Source of the DNA: Pachyseris speciosa | Lineage: Eukaryota > Cnidaria > Anthozoa > Scleractinia > Pachyseridae | DNA length: 64,000 nucleotides | Assembly: GCA_016490735.1 (NCBI GenBank) | Contig: JAEMWC010000133.1 | Span: 792,501 to 856,500, forward strand | Direction of reading: 5' to 3' | Program-made: the position numbers and the translations under genes | Part shown: positions 46,501 to 56,160 of the stretch, piece after piece | Position numbering within the stretch: the stretch's first letter is position 1 | Layout: each line of letters opens with the position of its first letter | The notes under the pieces: generated by a model | Told to the model about the DNA's origin: nothing | The model's database searches: none | The model's input: the letters and a program-made list of their open reading frames with translations, nothing else

Positions 46501-49500
46501 GTTGATGTAGTAAATTATACTGGTAGATGAAATCCTGGGACAATGAAGCTACAGAAATCAAATTCCTTTGCAGGAATGTTTTTGAAACGACATCAACTTT
46601 ACTAACAAAGAATCTCCCTCCTAAACCTAATGGCTAGCTAAAAATTCCCTGACATTTCACTGTCTTTCAGGTAGTATTTGGAATTTTCCCTGACTTGATA
46701 CACAATTCCCTGACTTATCCTTGATCTTCAAAACAAACAAAATCCCCATTCAAGCGCTGTATACATTAGTGCTGGTGGAGCCAAAAAAGCCATGTGACCT
46801 TATCAGAAATATGTATACAGTATAGTCTCATGCAATATGATCTGTAAAAATATTTAGCCACACTTAACCACTAAATTTTGACTTTAAACTACAAAAAGAC
46901 ACTTAAACAAAAATTCGCCACAGAAATTTGTAGGTTTCCTCATATGAGGTTACTAGAGAGAGTTACGTGTCTAAATTGGTACATGTACTCTGATGAAATC
47001 AATGCTTACTGACCGAGTAATGTCAGACTGCGATGACCTTGCTACACAGCAACCCAGCTAGGGAGAGGTGGAAACCACAACAGTGACATTGTGCACCTCT
47101 TGGTCATCACAATGAACATCCGATGACAATGCTGCTAGTTGTGGCTGACAGCTGTTGAAACTGTCAATATCTAAACTAATTTTTTTGGCTATGTACAAAG
47201 AATTCATGTAATCTAATCTCCAATAATTGAAGGGCTGAGAGCATTAAACCGACCTATGTTGAATTTTAGTTGGTTTTGTTTTGGTCGGATTTGTCCAAAT
47301 TTTTGCATGAACTGCAATTTGATTAAAAGATGATGTAACATAATTTGCAGACTACTCTCACAGAACATTGATTTATTTGTGTACACAAGCAAAAACACAG
47401 TTTTGTGTGTACGTTATTTCTTGAAAACAAAACAAAAATCAGTGAAAAAAAAACTGGACAATGTTTTTCAATCGAATTGTAGTTCACATGCAAATTACTT
47501 CAGACAAATCCAAGCAAAATCGAAAAAATAATGACCTAAAATTTGACACAGGTTGGTTATGCTCTCAGCCCTTCAATTCTAGCCTAATGAATTTCTTCAA
47601 GGGTGTACAGACTTATCACAGCATTTCAATGATTCTTCCCAGGAAGTGGCCCGTGGAGCTCCGGGCTATGATCGACTTTTCAAGGTAAGGCCTGTGATAA
47701 ATTATATTCGATCTAAATGCGAAACTAATTTTAGCCCCACAAAAAGTCTTTCTGTTGATGAAGGTATGGTTCCTTTTAGAGGTAGGCTTTCTTTTCGACA
47801 ATATATGCTGGCAAAGCCCACGAAATATGGGATCAAGGTTTGGATGGCCGCCGACTCAAGCAACGGGTACGTCTTGAATTTTGATGTTTATTTGGGTAAG
47901 GAAGTAGGTCATCGGCGAATCCATGGTTTGGGTTATGATGTTGTGACTAAGATGATCACCCCCTTCATGAATAAGAACCATCATGTTTATTTTGATAATT
48001 TTTTCAGTTCAGTTAGGTTGTTAGAGCATTTACGGGTTCAGAAGACTTTCGCTTGCGCGACCGTTCTGGTAAACTGCAAAGACTTGCCGCCATGTGCTCA
48101 TGTGCTCAATTCTAGCCTAATGAATTTCTTCAAGGGTGTACAGACTTATCACAGTGGTCACAACTGAGTGCCATGACCTCCACAAATAATTGTCATCTTC
48201 TCTGGCACTCCCAATCAATCAGTGATACAACTACATCTTATGTGGTACTGTAACCCACCAGCTCCATAGTGTCAGGTTCAGAAGCTGAAGCATCCCATCT
48301 GTTATTAAGGATGAATATATTTGGTCGTGAAAGACGTTGGTTGACTTTGTGAAAGAAATTCTTTTCCTACAAAAAGAACACCAAAGTTAAACAAAGATTA
48401 AGGTCCCTTTTCTTCTGAATTGACACAATCACTTATGCATAATAAAAATATTTGCAGCAAGGCAGGACATTTTGCTGCCCTCCAACTTCACTTGTCCAGG
48501 GGTTTCAATAAAATTTGAAGTGGGCAGCAAGTTGGAGTAGAGTAGGCGATGGTATTAAAGAAAAAATAAAGAATCGTTCTTTAATGACTTCAATTTAGAG
48601 AAAAAGTAGCCAACGTCTGTGATCGAAGTAGCTGACGCGTTTCGTCGGACTTTGGTGCTTACTGAAAGCACTGCTTGTCTTGTTGGATATTAGCACACTA
48701 CTTTAAGACATTGAGTATTACACGTACCGTCACCATTAGAGTTGACTCGGCGTTAGCAACCAAGACAAACACATCTGCATCCAGGCAATGCTTATCAATC
48801 CATGAGTCAAGATCAGGACTAACGTCAATACCAGGACTACAAAGTGGAAAAAACAATGTTCTTTGTCAATCATTATGCATGAAATATTAACACTCATGGT
48901 ACAAGAACTGGGCTAATAATGATACTTATTTTTGTAAAATTCATTAATAATTCATAAGAGTTATGACCAATATATAGGGTAGTATTAGAGTCTCATGCAT
49001 ACCTCTCTAAACCCCAATACAAACCCACTGCTGCATTAACTTTCATAAAAGAGTCCCGTTCATCTAACTAGCATGCATTAACTTTGATACAGATCTCTAC
49101 ATATTAACATAACAAACACAATCTATTGTTTCATTTCATAAGTACGATAAAATATTTGCATCTGACCTTTATGGGCTTTAAAACGGCTTGCCTGAGGCTC
49201 ACCATTTTAACTGCCCATAAAGGTCTCCCACTCATATTTTATCTGTTACTTATTACTTATATAGCGCAAAATTCATTAAAAATATATATGATCTAATATG
49301 CTCTTTACAATTATTACAATCAATGAAATATCAGTCAAAATGAAATTAGCTATGCTAAAACTGAAAACTACAATATCTATAGTGCTAATTATTATTTATA
49401 ATAACATTGCCACAAATTTCAAATTGCTAACGTACTCAAATTGTAAACGTACTTATAAACATTGGAAAAGAAAACAACACATTAAACTGATGATGGCATG

Positions 49501-50673
49501 AGTTATGCCGAAACATGTCTTTAAAAAGTTGTATCATGAGCTTGAAATTTCTGTTAATATTTATAATAAATTACAGATAGCAGAGGCTACGGTATATAAT
49601 AGCTTAAATGAGTAGTCTAGCCATTGACTGCCAAGTTAATCTATAGGAAAGCTGCTTTGGGAACAGAAGGGGATATCCCTTTGTGTTTTCCATGGATTTC
49701 TCTCATTATTGGAATGTGGTGTAACCTAGAATGCTTGAGATTAGTATAGTGCCATGGACTTTTTTTCCCAAAAGTCTGGTCAAAGATTGAAGGAATTTCC
49801 TGACTGATTAAGTGGAACTTTTCTCCCTGATGGCACCCACTACTCCGCTGCCTTTGCCTGTTCTAATTGCCGAAGGAGATCAAAAAATCACTGGTCCGGT
49901 GAAACAAAACACCAGTGAATTCTGTATTTGTCTTTAAAGAAAATACTACTGTAGCTACATACCTGTCAACTAAGACCACATCTTCAGAGAGCATTTTACA
50001 TCTACAAGATTAATGATCAAATTATTTTTCAGTAATAATACACATATGCAGGTTAATGATGACAAATTAAAATTAATGAAGAATACAGTTTTAATTAATA
50101 CAAATTAATAAAAAAATTAAACAACATTGACTGGTTTAATAAAATTTCTGTTTACAGAAATTTACACAAGCTAGCTACATTCATTCATTCATACAATATT
50201 TGTCACTCATTCATTCATTCATTCACAATTTATTCAGTCTATGACACAGTCATTTAGTTAGTCAGTCAATCATTTCTTTGCTTCCTCACTTGTTCGTTCA
50301 TTCATTCATTCATTCATTCAATCAGTCAGTCATTCAGTAATTCAGTCATTCAGTCAGTCATTCATTCATTCATTCATTCTTTCATTCATTCATTCATTCA
50401 TTCATTCATTCATTCATTCATTCAGTCAGTCAGTCAGTCAGTGTCAGTCAGTCAGTCATTCAGTCAGTCAGTCAGTCAGTCAGTCAGTCAGTCATATTTC
50501 CTGAACTGAGGAAGGGAATGACTATGAAGCCAAAGGGAGCTTACGGGGGCACTCATAACTCAACTTCATTAATTGTAAACTGCGTTATAAGCAGTCTGGC
50601 AAAGTCCCCGGCCAGTGTTGTAATGCGCATTTGAATATTGCATAGAAAATGCGCAATATAAATGTGATATATA

Positions 50674-50739
<66 letters not shown>

Positions 50740-53700
50740 ATGGACACAAACCTTGCTTTTGGCCAGAACACTTGGACAAGACTACTATGTTCAAGCTTTT
50801 CATCACACAAAGCATGAGCTAGTTGAGATAACGACTGCAAAGATATAGCAAATCACACCATTTTAAAAGAAAGGACAAGCATCTCAACAGTACACATAAA
50901 TGATATTACAGTGGCACTTTGGTCTTTTTTTGGCATTCATCAATCAGGAATTAAGTCAAATAGGGTCACATCCATATAGCGACAATTGTGGTTACTTCTG
51001 CTTTTACAAGTATATGTTCATATATTACCATACCCAAAAACAAAGGGACAAACAATTATTTAAACCAAGGATGAACCATAATATATAATTACATTGTAGG
51101 TCAAACTGATTTTCACCTAAGTCAAAATGAACTTCTTCTAACCCGAACTATGATAATTAGGGTTAGAAGACAAAGGAATTTCATTTTCACCGAAGTTAAA
51201 ATCATTTTGACCTGGGCCCAGATTCACAAAGCCCTTCTAAGTTAAGATGTATCCTAAGTATTGTTTTCCCACAATAGCCCATTGTTAGAAAACAGTACTT
51301 TGGACACATCTTAACTTGGGAGAGCTTTGTGAATCTGGTCCCTGAATTTCATTTTGACATCCAACATAAATTATACATGAAAGAATGCCAGTGGACAAGA
51401 CAGTTGTTACTTAATACCACTGAATATTACATAGACTTTCGAAAAAGTCCTTTGTCCTATTTAGTATGGCATAGGACAAAGGACTTTCCATACTTGATTG
51501 GTGCCAATTTTAGCAACCCAAAGACGGGTCACTGCGCTTAGACCAATCAGAGTAGATCTTTGGGATCCTGGGGGACAAAGTTGTCAATCAAAAGTAATTA
51601 TTATAATGAGCAATGAAATGTGACTTGCTATTGAAATTCCACCATGGGGTCGATTGCGCAAGCAATAACTGATGCTCTTCTTCCAAATGCGAGTCCCATG
51701 TTTGGCGCAAAACACAAATGAAAACCCTTTAAGGTGGTTCAAAGTAGTATTATGGTGTGTGAAAGCTGGGGTCTAATCTCGTGCATGGCGCAGTTTTTAA
51801 AACCCACGAAGCCATGTAAGAGATGTAAACAATAATGGCGTGATGTATTTTTGCCTCCTTTTTGGGCGCCACTGCAGAGCTCATGGGAGAAATTGTAATG
51901 GCATGCTTCCATCTATCTGGAATTCTTCTACGTTGGCTACTTCCTTTCTGCAACATTATGTCTGTGCTTTGTCACCAACTTGCAGTGATCAACATAAATC
52001 TTATGATCATTCTAGCTTTTTTAGTAGAGTTCTGTATGGATTTTAAGTGCATTAGATCATATATTTTTAATGAATTTTGCGTTATATAAGTAACAAGTTT
52101 ATTTATTTATTTATTTCTAGTAGGGCTAGGAGGTGTTGTTTATTCAGTTTTTTGGGGTAGCCTTCATGCAAAATGTGCCAGAGAGGAGCTGTAAAAGTAA
52201 AAAAGAGTTGAACGGGAAAACACCTGAAACGCCGCCCTTCAGCCCTTGAAAATCGATAGTGGTGAAGTATGTGACACGTCTGATCGCTTTTCGCTGTTTT
52301 ACAAAATTCAAAAGCAAAGAAAAAAAAAGCTTAAGCGGTTAGTTTTCTGCAAGGCAATACAATGAAAAGAAATCTTCAGTTTGATGGGGACAAGGGAAGA
52401 GAAAACAAGGGACAGCCCAAACAAAGAACGCGAAGTGTTTCGGTGAGATATTTGTTTTGTTTGCCTTTCAATTTTTAACGTAAGACTGGTCACGTGGGGT
52501 TAGAAATTGAATCAAACACTATTCAATGACCAGTTTGCGGCACATGATGCTTTGGAAGATGTTCTTGTACTTTGTTGTGTACTTTTTCAATCATCTTTGA
52601 AGCTAGCAATCGCTGAAATTGTCAACAACAGCAATCTACATCCTTTGCTTAGGAAGACACGCAGTTTCTTGATGAATGCTTCGAACACATGCAAACCTAA
52701 GACAAGCTCCATTCACAAGGTGACGATGGACTTGTCAAGCAAACCATAATTCAACAAAATTGCAGAAAGCGGCATATCATATCAGGATCTATCTAATCTG
52801 TATGCCAAAGCTGGGAAAGAAGCACTGGTTGCCACTCTCAGCAAGGCACCAACAAATTAAATTTGGCATCAAGTCAATCCACACCACGAGGAACAGAACA
52901 TCTGGCTACTTTGGCAAAAATAACAGAGTACTTTGATAAAAAAAAATGATGTCTCAAACACATTGGTCCAGGAGAAATATAGAATCACCCAATTGTAAGT
53001 TGTTTTACAATCTTGTAGAACAAAACATCACATATACCAAACTCTATTAAACTGCAAAATCAACAAACCTAATCTCGCGCGGCCTTGCACATGCAGTTGA
53101 TGCACATGCGGAAATGCTGGCCTTGTTGAGTCAAAATTTTAGAATGTTTATGACTTTAACTACCGGTACCCATATATTTTCGCTTCCACTCGGTAGATTT
53201 TTTTCATTGACAACTAGGATCAATTGGCTGCATACACATTCCCATTTTTAAAAAATCTGTAGGTAGGAAAAACATTAAGAGAAGAATAGTCAGAAAGAAG
53301 AATTTTCCTTAATCTGCCCTACAGATTTTTTTTAAACTGAAATATTGTGAAGATCATTTCTGGTAACATTATTATAATATAGCAGTTTGAGAAGATTTCA
53401 CCGACCATTTTTTTAAATAAGACAACACATTTCGATTTTGGGGGCTCAACTAAATGCATCATACAGTTGTCATGGTAATGGGTTTTCTGAAATAAATACG
53501 ATATAATGAATCTTTGATGATTCTTTTATTTCTGTAGCAAATTTCTTAATGGTACAATGAACCATTGAAACAGTATTTACAAATAAAATTTGTAGAACGT
53601 GTCTTGGGAAAAAGAAAACTATTTCGAACCACCTTAAGCGAGACAAGTCAACCTCTCGCGACTTTGTTGCTCACTCAACCACTTCATGGCCTAAAAAGCT

Positions 53701-54739
53701 CACTCCTCTCAGCTTTTTTGCTGTGAAACTCGAGAGGTTGACTTGTGGCAAGTCTAAATATTACATTGAATGAAGATGTACCTTAACATTCCTTTTATCA
53801 TTGCTGTCTGGTGTTAAAATGTACGCATCAGGCAAATCAGAGCCATGAACGCTCAAGAAGCAGTTTGTAGTATGGCCGATACCCATCGGTAAGATCTTAT
53901 CTTGCAACATGGCATTAACAGCAGTGCTCTTTCCATTGCTGGTGCGGCCAAAGAACGCCACTTTCATCTGATCCCGTGCTAGTACTTCTGATATGCTGGA
54001 AACTTGGGCTAAAAAGCCTGAAACCTGTTTTTGATTTGGTATTAAAAGAAGGTTCTGTTAACTTTAATTATCAAGGGATAGGTTAAGTTTTGCAAATTTC
54101 TTCTTTTGGTCAATTAATCACTCAATTTATAACGTCTTCTACAATGTGGTGGGAAAGCTCATCAAAGCCAAAATTATAATAGCCTAATATATCAGCTTAT
54201 GTCCACGGACACAATATTGTTATGGCAAAAACCGGCAAATATAAACTCACGCACAGAAACCTTGTCCACGATTTCGCAAATATTATGTATGGTTGTAAAT
54301 TAGAGAGTCCCATTCACAAATAAAATAACTGTCGAAGTTACTCAGTCATACTTAGAGAAGCTGTAGGTGTGCATCAGCAGCATCCAATAATTTAAACGAT
54401 TTTCAGATGGAGATAGTGATGGGTTTTCGGTACAAGACTTTTTAGAAGCTTGGGGTCTTGCAGTGGTTGTACACTACTGTACACTTCTACTTTGAATAAA
54501 GTTGTGGTTCTTACCTCACTAGAGAACTTCTTGACACCTTCGTTATTGTCATCCGCTATTTTACATTCCGACAAAAAGCTGTTGCAGTCCTCGAGAAAAT
54601 TCCCAATGTCACCAAAAGTGCAGTTGATCTTCTGCTTCGCTTTGACAAAATTGTGCAGAGGGGAGACGCCATTGATCCCGTTCATTTCCCCGTCCTTCAT
54701 GGACAGCGCCCGCTTAAATTGCACCGATGAGTTCCTCAT
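34585..54739 (-). CDS. MFN2: Mitofusin (mitochondrial outer-membrane fusion GTPase)
   Basis: Nineteen coding exons: 54739-54515, 54024-53782, 50834-50752, 50001-49963, 48836-48728, 48366-48259, 46342-46235, 46125-46080, 45922-45852, 45156-45035, 43900-43774, 42953-42849, 42140-42038, 40499-40436, 39891-39735, 39646-39434, 38651-38455, 35282-35148, 34660-34585. They sum to 2331 bases, 776 residues plus TAA, with all phases agreeing; human MFN1 and MFN2 are 741 and 757. Dynamin-family GTPase motifs are intact: P-loop GRTSNGKST (101-109), switch TT (127-128), DSPG (196-199), NRWD (255-258), SAKE (302-305). HR1 coiled coil covers roughly 330-430. Paired membrane segments lie at about 630-665 (TLVVIIGGL, then [19 protein letters not shown]). 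HR2 fills the C-terminus, ending [14 protein letters not shown]. Mitofusins tether and fuse mitochondrial outer membranes. The symbol marks the family; this may be a single MFN1/2 pro-orthologue. The long introns are filled with mobile elements. Confidence 0.97.
35590..36306 (+). pseudogene. Penelope-like element, 3' coding remnant with GIY-YIG domain
   Basis: The frame reads [20 protein letters not shown], then [20 protein letters not shown], the GIY-YIG nuclease pattern in Penelope-like retroelements (YIGET, then R, E.H). It is interrupted at 35799-35967 by a palindromic element with a 9-bp target duplication. Past the insertion the matching C-terminal part resumes: [16 protein letters not shown], then [20 protein letters not shown]. 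Reverse transcriptase is missing, so this is a 5'-truncated copy. The ribozyme-like motif at 36297-36346 overlaps the very end of this coding remnant, as expected for a Penelope terminal repeat. It sits in mitofusin intron 18. Confidence 0.85.
35799..35967. mobile_element. 169-bp palindromic MITE with a 9-bp target-site duplication
   Basis: The arms of about 70 bases begin TAGCCTGTGAACAGGCTC and end with the exact complement; the inner arms read GGGGAAAACGAAAAGAACTG and its complement, then GCGGCGGGAAAAATG. CGACCGGAC occurs on both sides (35790-35798 and 35968-35976). Long inverted repeats with a 9-bp duplication fit a non-autonomous Mutator-like element. It interrupts the GIY-YIG frame. Confidence 0.85.
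36297..36346 (+). ncRNA. Hammerhead-ribozyme-like motif (type I layout), Penelope family 1
   Basis: CTGATGA at 36304-36310, one extra A, stem II GACC/GGTC (36312-36315 with 36327-36330), GAAA at 36331-36334, then CGTC, whose ACGU can self-pair as a minimal stem III, and flanks ATCGC (36299-36303) and GCGAT (36339-36343) that pair as stem I. This matches a minimal hammerhead core except for the extra base before stem II. Hammerheads are known from Penelope-like elements. Confidence 0.65.
36716..36760 (-). ncRNA. Hammerhead-ribozyme-like motif, Penelope family 2
   Basis: On the minus strand: CTGATGA (36755-36749), extra A, stem II GGAAGGC/GCCTCCC with one mismatch and a 3-base loop, GAAA (36730-36727), then TATT giving an AUAU mini-stem III and a U at the cleavage position. 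The flanks ACC and GGT pair as a short stem I. It follows the GIY-YIG remnant at 36918-37355 on the same strand. Confidence 0.6.
36918..37355 (-). pseudogene. Second Penelope-like element, GIY-YIG coding remnant
   Basis: An open 145-residue segment. It has the zinc-knuckle-like lead [20 protein letters not shown], continues [12 protein letters not shown] and [20 protein letters not shown], and ends [19 protein letters not shown]. This is the GIY-YIG endonuclease end of a Penelope-like element from a different family than the neighbour at 35590-36306 and in opposite orientation. The reverse transcriptase is absent. A ribozyme-like motif follows on the same strand at 36760-36716. Confidence 0.88.
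37935..38185 (-). repeat. Second copy of the CCAAT-type interspersed repeat
   Basis: Inverted relative to 3478-3650: GAAGCAATTACATGTAACCGGCGC through TTGCTGACCAATCACAGAGC. It contains four ATTGGT or CCAAT motifs and lies in mitofusin intron 17. Confidence 0.75.
39926..40410 (+). repeat. Tandem minisatellite, about 4.5 units of 89-110 bases
   Basis: Units begin GTGTGACCA at 39926, 40036, 40142, 40231 and 40337. Each contains CAAATGAAAGCTACTGAGCA, CTGTGGTGCTGTTTATTATG and usually GGTTCTAACTTTTGAGTCTG; the third unit is shortened by about 17 bases. Diverged single units of the same family occur at 38270-38400, 17565-17730 and 24705-24870. It lies in mitofusin intron 14. Confidence 0.88.
40580..41022 (-). 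mobile_element. tRNA-derived SINE in a mitofusin intron
   Basis: The minus strand begins with a tRNA-like head (GACCGGTTAGCTCAGTGGTA, then GGTCGCGGGTTCAAACCCCG) followed by a body of about 350 bases. Anticodon-stem pairs are broken, so it is a retroelement rather than a tRNA. The body contains CGGGACCTACGGTTTATCGT (plus strand), a segment I associate with a SINE common in cnidarian genomes. It lies between mitofusin exons 13 and 14. Confidence 0.7.
41141..41717. mobile_element. Harbinger-like MITE, copy 1
   Basis: The terminal inverted repeats AGTTGGGCCCACATGAGGGG and its near complement CCCTCATGTGGGCCCACCT are flanked by TTA on both sides (41138-41140 and 41718-41720). The interior repeats GGGACATGTTGC and GCAACATGTCCC many times in both orientations. 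Three-base TTA/TAA duplications are typical of PIF/Harbinger. It lies in mitofusin intron 13. Frames crossing it are low-complexity artefacts. Confidence 0.85.
42575..42795 (-). mobile_element. Decayed tRNA-derived SINE
   Basis: The minus strand reads GATCAGCTCTGTTGGTTATA (box A-like) and TTGTTGGCTCAAACCACAGA (box B-like) followed by a body ending near 42575. Both boxes have diverged. It lies in the intron between mitofusin exons 12 and 13. Confidence 0.55.
43980..44374. mobile_element. Foldback MITE with a 33-bp perfect inverted core
   Basis: The outer ends are TAGAGTACTAAAGTGATGAC and TGACGTCACACTTTAGCACTCTA. The inner arms at 44115-44150 and 44203-44237 are exact complements over 33 bases (containing GCACCATTATGCTCTGCTGA). 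It lies in mitofusin intron 10. Confidence 0.8.
45171..45515. mobile_element. Pogo/Tigger-like MITE
   Basis: The left end CAGTCAAACCTTGATTATCC and the right end GGATAATCAAGGTTCAACTT are inverted partners. CAGT at the edge with a TA next to it fits the Tc1/mariner-pogo group. Internal copies of TCCAGATAATC occur near both ends. It lies in mitofusin intron 9, directly beside exon 10. Confidence 0.6.
47220..47580. repeat. Imperfect inverted repeat left of the piggyBac fragment
   Basis: AATTGAAGGGCTGAGAGCAT at 47224 faces ATGCTCTCAGCCCTTCAATT at 47559. The similarity continues inward (GACCTATGTTGAATTTTAG versus its diverged complement, GGATTTGTC versus GACAAATCC). Probably the remains of a foldback element. 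Confidence 0.6.
47573..47621 (+). repeat. 49-base direct repeat, left copy, beside the piggyBac fragment
   Basis: TCAATTCTAGCCTAATGAAT through ACAGACTTATCACAG is identical at 48106-48154. The two copies bracket the transposase fragment. This is far longer than the TTAA duplication piggyBac makes. Confidence 0.9.
47640..48105 (+). pseudogene. piggyBac-type transposase fragment
   Basis: About 155 open residues: [60 protein letters not shown]. The first catalytic Asp (in VDEGM, followed by FRGR) and the second (DNFF) are present. The fragment stops after KDLPPCA, before the third Asp and the zinc-binding tail, so it cannot be an active transposase. A 49-base direct repeat flanks it. It lies in mitofusin intron 6. 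Confidence 0.88.
48106..48154 (+). repeat. 49-base direct repeat, right copy
   Basis: Identical to 47573-47621. The transposase reading frame runs straight into this copy and then ends. Confidence 0.9.
49482..49526 (+). ncRNA. Hammerhead-ribozyme-like motif in a mitofusin intron
   Basis: CTGATGA (49487-49493), one extra T, stem II GGCAT/ATGCC with a 5-base loop, GAAA (49510-49513), CATG then TC (ACAUGU can self-pair as stem III), and flanks TTAAA and TTTAA as stem I. No coding remnant is recognisable next to it, so the host element is unknown; a Penelope-like tail is inferred from the resemblance. Confidence 0.6.
50160..50497 (+). repeat. CATT/CAGT tetranucleotide microsatellite
   Basis: A long tract of CATT units that turns into CAGT units, with scattered single changes. 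It lies in mitofusin intron 3. Confidence 0.95.
50535..50740 (+). repeat. Retroelement-like tail followed by a TTA trinucleotide tract
   Basis: A second copy of the 56-190 repeat, then about 20 units of ATT up to 50740, only 12 bases before the donor-side edge of mitofusin exon 3 (50752). The tract lies immediately downstream of that exon's donor on the coding strand. Confidence 0.85.
51222..51342. mobile_element. Small palindromic MITE
   Basis: GGCCCAGATTCACAAAGCCC and TAAGTTAAGATG face CATCTTAACTTGGGAGAGCT and TTTGTGAATCTGGTCCC. About 120 bases in all, with a short central loop. It lies in mitofusin intron 2. Confidence 0.7.
52507..52950 (+). pseudogene. Decayed DEDDh-type exonuclease-like gene
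   Basis: One frame reads [20 protein letters not shown], an AHDALEDV box like the fourth motif of DEDDh 3'-5' exonucleases. It continues for about 60 residues to an in-frame TAA near 52747, then resumes [20 protein letters not shown] and [17 protein letters not shown] further shifted piece reads [16 protein letters not shown]. The stop and frameshift make it a pseudogene, presumably a retro-copy or part of a mobile element. It is opposite in orientation to mitofusin, in whose intron 2 it lies. Confidence 0.5.
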
Positions 54740-55139
54740 GATGACAAAGAATAAGCTAAACGTTAAGTTTTATCACCGATTTTCAGACATTATGTTATTG
54801 GGTACAAATATAGAAGCACATGCATGGAGACGATATTTCTCACTCCATTTGCAAATGCATGCGCATGCAGATTCTACGAGTCGAGGCATAATTTTCAAAG
54901 TGAATTTGCTGACCAGTGAGTTTTTAGCGCAACCCGCGAGACGCCCTCGCAAGAGCGTGGTCCATGGAAGGAGATTTCTCGTCGCCTGTTTGTTTGTTTT
55001 TTATTTTCTTTCTTTATTTTTTCCATATCTAAAGAGCACCAACAGACAGAAGAAAAGAAAAACTGCGAATTTGTTTGCGCAAGTTCTCTCCAAAAAGTCC
55101 CAAAGCCAGCCACAAGGAAAGCAATAATATCGCATTTGA

Positions 55140-55275
55140 TAGATGTGGATCGCGACGTTTCGACCGCTATACTGCTAGTCTTCATCAGCATCATCACCTG
55201 ATGAAGACCAGCAGTATAGCGGTCGAAACGCCACGATCCACATCTTTGTGACTCAATCGTGAGACAAAAGGTTAA
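55140..55275. mobile_element. Inverted pair of Penelope family-1 ends
   Basis: Two copies of the element end found at 36297-36375 lie head to head. The minus strand at 55195-55140 has CTGATGAAGACTAGCAGTAT then GGTCGAAACGTCGCGATCCA; the plus strand at 55196-55275 has CTGATGAAGACCAGCAGTAT then CGAAACGCCACGATCCACAT. The plus copy has lost the cleavage-site UC (GCC instead of GTC). It sits about 400 bases upstream of mitofusin exon 1. Confidence 0.7.
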
Positions 55276-55329
55276 CTCAGCTATCATTTGAAACCATGAT
55301 GGATTTCATGAATAGGTCTGAATAGCAAA

Positions 55330-56160
55330 TGTGCCGGGTGTCTTGAGCTGTACCACACAACTATGTACAGTAATACACGACTGGTCTAAAACTTTTGATC
55401 AAGGTTTCCAAACTGACGTGTTTATCCTGGAGCGGCTTTGCAAAGGCTTTTGATAGTGTGCCCCACGAACGTCTTAAAGCGAAACTCTTTCTCTACGGCA
55501 TAAACAGTAAAACACTAGCATGGATTAACAACTTCCTATCAGCTGTTCCTATGTCAGAAACATCAACGAGTGGCAATCAAATGGATCAAAATCAGGTTGG
55601 ACGCCAGTCATATCGGGTGTTCCTCAAGGAACAGTCCTAGGCCCCGTAGTATTTAATATATTCATCAATGACATAGTGGATGAGGTCGAATCGGAAATTC
55701 GACTTTTTGCAGACGACTGTGTCTGTTATAGGCCAATCGCGAAAGTCCAAGATTGCGAACAACTGCAACAGGATATCGATCAACTAACATCTTGGGCCAA
55801 GAAATGGTACATGTGCTTTGAGCCAAACAAGTGCAAGATAATGCGCATAACTAGAAAAACCACCAACAAGATCACTTATCAATACACTATGGAACACACG
55901 TATCTGGAATCTGCCCAGCACACGAAATATCTCGAAGTAACGATATCAGATGACCTTAGATGGAACCGCCATGTAGCAGATATAACAGGTCGTGCCACTG
56001 GAGAACCTGAACTACTCGGACTCCTCAGACGAAACCTTTCAACATGTGACAGAAGAATAAAAGAGGCAGCCTACCTCAGGGGCACCCAACGAACCAAATC
56101 AACCAAAAGCTGTAGAAAGCCATTTTTAAGTGCCTTATGGTGTTTGAAGTCTGTTTAAAG
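55330..56160 (+). pseudogene. Non-LTR retrotransposon reverse-transcriptase fragment
   Basis: In three frames: FAKAFDSVPHERLKAKLFLY, GVPQGTVLGPVVFNIFINDI, IRLFADDCVCYRPIAKVQDC and AKKWYMCFEPNKCKIMRITR. The catalytic FADD is present but frames shift near 55430 and 55620. This is the palm region of a Jockey/CR1-type LINE. The copy is dead and truncated at both ends. It lies upstream of mitofusin exon 1. Confidence 0.85.

Noticed and set aside
50150..50500. CRISPR-like array
   Set aside because: It is a plain CATT/CAGT tetranucleotide microsatellite without spacers.
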